Made by a program: the position numbers and the translations under genes. The notes beneath the pieces were generated by a model. That model did not search any database and was not told where the DNA came from. It saw nothing but the letters and a program-made list of their open reading frames with translations. 64,000 nt of DNA, from NCBI RefSeq assembly GCF_014805685.1, contig NC_060892.1, positions 14,452,490 to 14,516,489 on the forward strand, written 5' to 3'. Positions 36,920-64,000 of the stretch are shown here, in pieces; position 1 is the first letter of the stretch, and the number at the start of each line of letters is the position of its first letter. Origin of the DNA: Silurus meridionalis. Lineage: Eukaryota; Chordata; Actinopteri; Siluriformes; Siluridae.

Positions 36920-37195
36920 ACATGAAAGCCTTAAGTAAATTATTAACTCTAAAAGCTTCAATCTGGTCATTGTCTGATTTTGCTTTAGACTGTGTCTGCA
37001 TATTAATGATATTAAAATTCTGAATGAAATCAACAGACACACAAACACAGTTTGTTTAAATCTTGGACCGAGAGCAGTTTCAGCAGTTTGTACAAATTGA
37101 ATCATACATGTATTTGTACTTTATAAATGTAGGTGATATATATTACTGCTCAAGATAAATTACTTCATTAATTTATGCATATTTTTTACCTAAAG
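35691..37195. other. Spacer upstream of slc29a1
   Basis: No gene seen. It contains a (GA)n tract at 36,873-36,919 and a segment at 35,869-35,903 that is the reverse complement of 33,097-33,134. The promoter and any 5' non-coding exon of slc29a1 may lie here; an acceptor-like TTTTTTACCTAAAG ends at about 37,195. Confidence 0.4.
36873..36919. repeat. (GA)n microsatellite
   Basis: About 23 AG units. Confidence 0.95.
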
Positions 37196-37228
37196 CTGTC
37201 TGGGATAAAGCACAATTTCTTCAGAAAA

Positions 37229-48198
<10,970 letters not shown>

Positions 48199-48799
48199 GG
48201 TCAACTTTTGATGTGACAGTGTTTGAATTTGAGTGATACTACGAATCCTAATAGTATTTGTAAATTCTTCATTTTCATGCTGTTATACTACTAGTTTGTT
48301 GTTTTTAAACAAAAGGAACATGTACTTGTCTCTCAAAATATATGAATTATAGTAAAAAAATAAATACAAATAATGAGTACATTTATACTAAAATCGACTC
48401 CACCAGTTGGTGTAAACCTTATGATCCAATCTAAATGAAATTTTAGAGAATTTCATCTGAACTCTTGCTACATATAGAATAGATTACATATGTGGGAAAT
48501 TGGACCTTTTGTCCAACCTTTAGAACACGCATAATACATAAATGTTTGACTTGGAAAATCTGTCTTTTATTGATTTGTATATCTGCTCCAGATGTCCTAA
48601 CTTTCATTTGTGTTACTATATAAAGCAGAACCTTTTCTAAATTAAACACTCATCTTGACTCATTTTAAATGCCGTTAAGGTCAAGTCTTCCAGTCATAGT
48701 TTGTTTTGAGCCACACCTATATGACGTTATAGGAAAAGATGAGCCAGATCCAAATAAGCACTGCTACAGTGAGTGTTGTGTTTGAATGAGACTGCCTAC

Positions 48800-48862
<63 letters not shown>

Positions 48863-50235
48863 CCTCAGTAAACAAATCTAACTTCCCAGATGAACTTAAG
48901 ATGAAGAACTCACATAAAATATGCACATTTGTTTAAGAACATGTCATTCAGATCAGTATCATCACTTCTGGGAAGGAGCATAACAGTCCAGTTCATGGTT
49001 CAAACATGTTAATGGGTGTGAGTTTTGGAAACTCATCTTATGTTTTAGCAGAAAAGCCTGTAAATAGAAAGGGTAAAGATGCAAAAGGAATAAAACGCTT
49101 CAGATATGTCAATTATGGCAGATGTGCTGAGGTTTTAATATGTAATGTTAATTTACCATTAATGGAAGTGTAATTACTTTGTAACAGTAAGGTTTCCACC
49201 TTGGAATGGTCAGCTGCTTTTTCTTTTTCAGGAACATGAAAAGTTGCGAGATATCTGAAACTAACCCTTTCTGATCTCCAAACCTGCCTGATCTCTCCCG
49301 ATTTAACTTCTCGTTAAAGTTCACATCACTTGGAAATAACTTGCTGCTACTAAGGCTGGCTCCGGCTGGACAGCTTAAAGATACATAAGATGGATGGTAT
49401 TACTTAGTAATCACTAAAGTAATTTAATTGGATAGCAGGAGGGTGGTGAAGGAATTGATTATAACTGCTAGAACTCCTTAATACAATATGCTACAAAATG
49501 CTTCAAAATTGCTTTTGGAAACACTTTGAATCGTCCTGTTGTTGAACAATAACTAAAGATGTTTCATAAATAGTTAATAGAGAGTGAGAGAGATTGTGTT
49601 TGTGCAGCGTTTCTGTAATCAATTTTTTTGTGTGAATTCATTAGTTATGTTTTTCTTTAGGTTTCTCATTTTCACGTTTTCTTCTCCAGATAGTCATCCT
49701 GTGCTTTGGCCAATTTATCGAAATCACCATATAAATTAAATAACACCCACACGCACAGAAATAATTGATTTAGCTCAGTAAGGTCATTAGAAAATGGTTA
49801 CAATAGCTGTATCATTGTATAGAAGTCTAACTGTATTTTACTATGGTTAGAGTATTCTTCAAATGAAGAACAGTGATTACATTGACAAACTACCTACACA
49901 CCTTCCAGCCAGTCAGAATCAAGTATAAAAGAAATAACATTCTAAAGAAAAAAAAATAGCTTGGTGAAAAAAGATTTATACACTGTAAAGTAAAAGTAGA
50001 ACTCAGAGCAATATATTTTTTATTTCTTAATTCTCTCCCCAGCCACCACAAAGTAATTCGGACTAATCATGCCAACTCCCAGAGTCATTTCCTATGGTTC
50101 CAGACCCTGACCAGAATAAAACCAGATACTAGAAAAAGAATACATGAACGCAGTAAATGTTCCCATACCGCCCCCTGCTGATGAAAGCAAACGAAAATGA
50201 AAAAACAGGACAGTCAGGAAGCTACACTCTCACAA
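48199..50235. other. 3' flank of slc29a1
   Basis: Likely slc29a1 3' UTR in its first part, then AT-rich spacer. It contains a (TA)n tract at 48,804-48,861. No other gene seen. Confidence 0.4.
48804..48861. repeat. (TA)n microsatellite
   Basis: About 29 TA units between slc29a1 and tmem63b. Confidence 0.95.
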
Positions 50236-53156
50236 TGAATAGCAAGTTTTATTGATCAACGAACTAAATATGTGACAAACGCTTCACCAGGGAGACGACA
50301 TTCAGACTGAAAACTGTAAAAAAATAAATATCACCCAGTCAAACAATTCCTACAGTTTCAAATGAAACTTTTGGCTTTCTTTATAATTTTTTTTATTAAT
50401 ACATCAGTGGTAGAAACTAGCAATGATGAAGCAAATCTTCCCCTTTATACAGAACCTATTAGATCCCACCATTTAATCAAGACATGTACAAACTGTACAT
50501 ATGTGCTTTGGAACACCATCACAATGACAGTGCCACAACCGAAGTGAATATACTCACACAGTACACATCCATCCATTCATATTGATTAACTAAAGGCTAG
50601 CACTGACAACTGTTTTCTGCCCCAATTATTAATAAAGACATTATTTACTTAAGTGAAACAGATAGATATACTGGTTTTTAAAAGAAAATCATGTGATGCC
50701 ATTAAAAAGCAAGAGCACAACTAGGTATAATCATCCCCTTTAATACACAACTGGTATCAAATACTTCAACTGTGTTCAATAGTTTTCTTCAAGTGTTTAC
50801 AAAAATACCCTCAGGCCTTTTTTTCTTCTTTTTTCTTTTTTTAAGAAACCCTTCACCGTGACTTTCATACAGGAGGCGACCTCAAATTGACCTTCACACG
50901 AGTTCAACATTAAGTGCGTTACAAGCTTACAGTCCTGTACAAACACACTGCATTGTTTTCCAAATGTGTTCAAAGACAGACACAAATTTGCTTCAGTATC
51001 TCCAGCACGTAGCTACAGAATCCACACAGCGTTGAAGGAGTAAAAGCCATGGGAAAAAATAAAGCTGCACAATATTTACAGCCAACAAAATATTTACACA
51101 CAGCTAAGGCTCGGCTGATGTGCGTAGCTACAGCTTTCATAGGTTACCTTTGTGTCTACCAGTGAGTAGCCTGGGACTGAGGGAGAGGGGGTGCACAAAA
51201 TGTTAAGCAGCATACCACAAAAAACTAAACATAAAGACAGATGTAAACATTGTGTAGTAAATAAAGCACACCTGAGACTGTTCAACAGTTCCCAAGTCAC
51301 TGCACTGGGATTGTACCAGTCATCTCCTTATCCAGTGTTTCCTACATTAATGCAGCTTTCTAAAAGAATGTAGTAGAACATCACGATTGGATTTGTATAG
51401 ATGGTGGAGACTTTGCTCATAGTTGGGGCTGGGGGGTGGTGGTTAGGGGGTGGAATCAAAATCACATCTCACCTAAATTTCAAAATGCTATAATTTATTT
51501 TACTTTACTTAAAAAAATATCAAATGTCTATAATAAATTATTAGTTTGATTTAAATCACTACCTTTTAGTTATTTATTTTGATTTATTTTAGCTGACCTT
51601 AATAAAGCGAGAGATGTCCAGTCCAAAAAACATCAGATTATTATTACTTTTTTTCTTAAGAAATCCTTGCTCTGACTTATTTCAGTTATTGTCCTCACAT
51701 ATGTTTATGTTATTGCCATTATTATTGTTAATTTCACATAATTTTATTATTTTGTCTGTTTTTATTAATACTGTATTCCTTATGAATTATTAAAATGTAT
51801 ACATTTGACTTAATATCTTATTAGTTCAACCATTTTTTTCCCAGAATAGTAATTGATTATTTTGACAATTATACTTTTTTTTTTAAAGTTCCTATTATTT
51901 TATGCCAAAATTAAGTGCTAATGATTTTATCAGTTCTCATTCTACATGCTTTCTCCCCCCAATACAGTAAATAGGTTAAACATTACTTTATTGGAATTTA
52001 GTTCACACAATACATCTACTGATTAATTGATCACTATAAATATTGGAAATTCTGGCAATTTAACAATTGGGAGTCTAAATGATGTCATAATACTGCAAAA
52101 AGTTATTATCAGTAATTAAGTCGAAAATAATGGCTAAAATAGAAAGCTAAAATAGCATACTGCTTAGAAATATCAAATTATCAATATTTGTAAGTCAATA
52201 TAAAAGAAAGTCAAAATAATGACATACCACTACACCTGGGGTTAGTTCCAGTTCAGCATTCCTTTCACCCTCCTTTTGGGGACATTTTTATTTTGGTAAA
52301 AAAATAATAATAATAAAGCGCAAACTCTGATAAATGCACTTCTAAACGCTGAATCACATTGCAAAAAAGTGTTTTTATCCATATTTGACTGTTGGATTTC
52401 AGAGCCTACGTGTACATCTACGTCTTTGTGCCAAAGACGAGTTGGATTCATTATTAATGCATTTCTTCTATTAACAAAGCAAATTTATTATTTAATATTT
52501 TCAAATTTTCTTTCTAACAAAAGAGAGATTTGCCAGGTTTCTTCCATTTCTTTCAAACTGCACCCAGTATATATGGGAACAGCAGTAGCGATCAAGCAGC
52601 TGTCAAAAGTACTATTAGTCTCTATTAGTCTCCACTAGTCTCCAATTCACATGTGTACCATCTTAAACAAATTCAGATTTTTAAGAAAGGCCTGGTAGAT
52701 GTAAACTTCTGGTATTGACCACTTTCTTTCATGTAATGTTGTTGAATATTTGCGATTTTCTGAAAGTGGCGGATTCAAATAAATTCTTCATTCAGTAAGC
52801 ACTTTACAACCTTTTCAGACCTCATGTATCTTGACCAGGAATATGAAAGATGTAAAAGTATAATAAAAAAAATAAATGTACAGGATGTGAAAATGTACGC
52901 TTCTTTGAACTGATGATTTTGATTCGGTATCTAAACCTGAACAGCTCACTGTGTTGTATATGAGTGTTTTAAGAGCATATAAAAATGCATCTATTAAGGT
53001 AGTTAAGGTGAATAATAATAAAAACAACACTTTAAGATACCAGTGTAGCCCCCTAGTAAGTTCTTCTTTTACATAGTTTGGCTTCCGTATATGCGAAGCT
53101 CTATGATGTAAGATCACAAACAAGTCATTCTAGTTAAAGTTTGAGGAAAAAAATTA

Positions 53157-53244
<88 letters not shown>

Positions 53245-54486
53245 CCACATGAATTCTCTTATGTTGAGAAGAAAGAACATTTTGAAACATTAGAAAGTTC
53301 AGTATGTAGCTAAATTAGAATTGAAAGTAAACAGTAGAAATAAATATATAAAAAAAAAAAGACAAATTATAAGGTGCTTAATAAACTTGAGAATTTGCTG
53401 CCATAACTGGAACTGAGGAACACCAAGCATCCCAGCTAGCTTCAAAGTGTGTTATGAGTGATGTGTGGCTTTATCTCCCAATTTCCTAATTTCAACAGGC
53501 TAGGTAGGTCTCCTACTATAAGCAAATCACTGTGGTATAAGCAGAATTCTGTTAGGGATGTGCTGTTCTAGAAAAATTATCAACTTTCAGGAGATAACTG
53601 TTGTTAATTTTTCTATAACAGCAAGTATTTTATTCCTTACTTGCTTTGATGGCAACCTTAAAAATATAATATGCCAATTGATGACTTATTGACAAAAGTT
53701 TTAGAATGAGGAGGCTGGCACTGTGATCTTGTCTCCAAGCTTTTCTCTATTGCACATGTACTTTGGAATATTACATTAGTTGTCTTAGGAAAAGAAAGAA
53801 AAAAAATGAGCAAGCAAGACTGCTGCAAGAGCAACTCATTTCTATAAACTAGCAGTGTGAGGACATTTTTAGTGTTGAGCTTCATGCCCGAGAGATTGCG
53901 CCCTTGAGAGTGATGAGTTACTGCGGTAAGAATTCCACAGACCTGGCCTCTTGCCTCTGCTCTGGAGATGAGTGGACATTTTTCATGCGTTTCCCCTCAC
54001 ATTTACCACAGCAGATCCGTGGCTAGTTGCAGATTTTCATTCAGCTGCATTTTCCTTTCTTCTCAGGTAGAGTTTGAATCCAATAAATAAAAAGCAAAAA
54101 AAATATCCTATACACTTTTCTTGATAGCGATGTTCACTCACACATACACACAATTTACTGATTTTTGCATGACCAGTTTGTTGCGACACAAATTCCAACT
54201 GTGTAAATTGTCTACCTGCATGTAGTCCAAAACAGGAATAATGCATGTCGTGTGAGAATGTATGCTTGTTATGTGCAGTTTGTGCTTGATGTTGTTGCTT
54301 GATTTGCAGTGTTTTTGGCAGGAGGAGTTGTGAACTCCTCAGGAACCTACACATTTAGCTCTGATGGACATGAAACACAGCTTGCACAAACATGTGGAAA
54401 GCTTAAGCATGGATCTCTGGTCCACCTTTAGTCCCCACCACACGCCATTCATCATGCCTCCACCACTCTCTCCATCAGTGCTGGCG
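50236..54486 (-). other. tmem63b: Probable long 3' UTR and flank of tmem63b
   Basis: The DNA between the tmem63b stop codon (54,487) and about 50,240 has no gene of its own. The minus strand shows AATAAA (inverse of TTTATT at about 50,240), a candidate poly(A) signal for a long 3' UTR. The segment 53,900-54,480 next to the stop is more complex in sequence, as UTRs often are. A (TA)n tract at 53,155-53,240 interrupts the region. The UTR extent is a guess. Confidence 0.3.
53155..53240. repeat. (TA)n microsatellite
   Basis: About 42 TA units. Confidence 0.95.
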
Positions 54487-63051
<8,565 letters not shown>

Positions 63052-63790
63052 CTGAAAAAGAAAAAAAAAAAAGAAGAAAATGCACACAAGCGTTAATAGA
63101 TGAACCCCTGCTCAAGATGAGTCACTGTTTTAATTCCAAGGTATCCGCCTCCGCCGTTCCCGTTCAGCGGCCTTCCTGCCAACCGCTGTCTTATGTAAGG
63201 TGAGCTACGAATACAAATATACAGGTGTGTATATATAGAAAAACTATATTTAGTATTATACCCACACTCCTGTCATCATTTCAGCCTCAGCTTTTTCCAT
63301 ACTACCTACATTGTATAGGCTATACAGGAAGGCTAAGCATTGCAGATTCATGCATTTAAAGCTATTAACATTCAATTTCATCAATAAACAAATTAAAGAG
63401 CAATCATTTAGACTCTTTGAAAGGCATCCACTTATGTTTCTTTACAATGAAAAGAACATCTAATGATAAAATTGCAGAACAATCCATAGATTTATGACAA
63501 TTTGACTGCAACATTCACTTCACAGCTGGTGTTCATGCCAAACTTCAGCACTTAAAACTATCCAAACATGCAAGTGGATATCTTGAAAAAGTTATCTAGC
63601 ATATTCTGATTTAAAATTACAAAACAAACACTGGATATTTGAGGTTATTCAACATTTCAGACATTTGTATTCATTTAGTAGTGGATAGTAAAGAAGTACT
63701 GAACTGCATTGATGACAAATGAAGAAAAAAAAAAAATTTTAGAGCTGATATAAATTTTAGATTTTAGAGCTGATATAAATTTTTTCATAT
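63052..63790. other. tmem63b intron; no exon seen
   Basis: No further tmem63b exon was recognised up to the window edge. A GC-richer patch at about 63,140-63,200 has no frame like TMEM63. A direct repeat of about 25 bases (TTTAGAGCTGATATAAATTT unit) occurs at about 63,738-63,784. Confidence 0.4.
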
Positions 63791-63791
63791 A

Positions 63792-64000
63792 CAGTATTTC
63801 CCCCGTTTATCGCGGTGGTAACATTCCAAAATGATAAACGGATGTTAACCCAAAAATGCTTTTTTATGTATACAGTACTGTATTAATTTTATAATTAATA
63901 ATTATATATTTTTTAAATACATTTTATTATTTCAACATAAAAAACAAATTAGTTATGTGGCAAATGAAATTCTGCAATCAAACCGTTGCAAAGCGGGGGA
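63792..64000. mobile_element. pogo/mariner-type MITE cut by the window edge
   Basis: It starts CAGTATTTCCCCCGTTTATC after a TA. The last bases of the window, AAGCGGGGGA, are the inverse of the TCCCCCG part, so the right inverted repeat begins here and its final few bases lie outside. Interior AT-rich and non-coding. Confidence 0.65.

Overview
This is a vertebrate genomic window, almost certainly from a teleost fish. Genes are split into small exons with GT-AG introns. The proteins are fish-type SULT6B1, VIP, ENT1 and TMEM63B. The spaces between exons are filled with AT-rich DNA, long (CA)n and (TA)n microsatellites, and repeats of fish type: Tc1/mariner, pogo/Tigger-like, hAT-like, a DIRS element, an RTE-like LINE and a tRNA-derived SINE. 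The species cannot be fixed from sequence alone.

Layout. (1) 1-15,000: a head-to-tail tandem array of cytosolic sulfotransferase genes of the SULT6B1 type. The first copy is present only as its last two exons (183-656). The second (2961-7632) and third (11275-14825) are complete seven-exon genes with identical intron phases. (2) 15,000-26,800: no host gene. It holds a candidate 2.9 kb transposon with an inverted Tc1 duplication and remnants of a fish multigene family, a degenerate LINE, hAT-like debris and a SINE. (3) 26,860-29,900: the vip gene, encoding the precursor of a PHI-like peptide and vasoactive intestinal peptide, with a TATA box and a palindromic CRE-like site. (4) 30,000-37,200: repeats only. 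(5) 37,229-48,198: slc29a1 (equilibrative nucleoside transporter ENT1), twelve coding exons. Its introns carry a 204-bp (TA)n tract, a hAT-like end, an internally deleted DIRS retrotransposon that stops next to an exon, and a Tigger-like element. (6) 48,200-54,486: tail-to-tail spacer, probably including the long 3' UTR of the next gene. (7) 54,487-63,051, minus strand: the last nine coding exons of tmem63b (mechanosensitive OSCA/TMEM63 channel), whose 5' part lies beyond the window. One exon carries an apparent 2-base deletion.

The genes do not form a functional unit. SULT6B1 enzymes conjugate sulfate in the cytosol, VIP is a secreted neuropeptide, and ENT1 and TMEM63B are membrane proteins. 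The proximity of slc29a1 and tmem63b matches the human arrangement at 6p21.1 and supports orthology. I saw no convincing new biological system. The most checkable oddities are the tmem63b frameshift, the transposon and microsatellite material pressed against slc29a1 splice sites, a perfect 64-bp palindrome in a vip intron, and the composite element at 15.9-18.8 kb.
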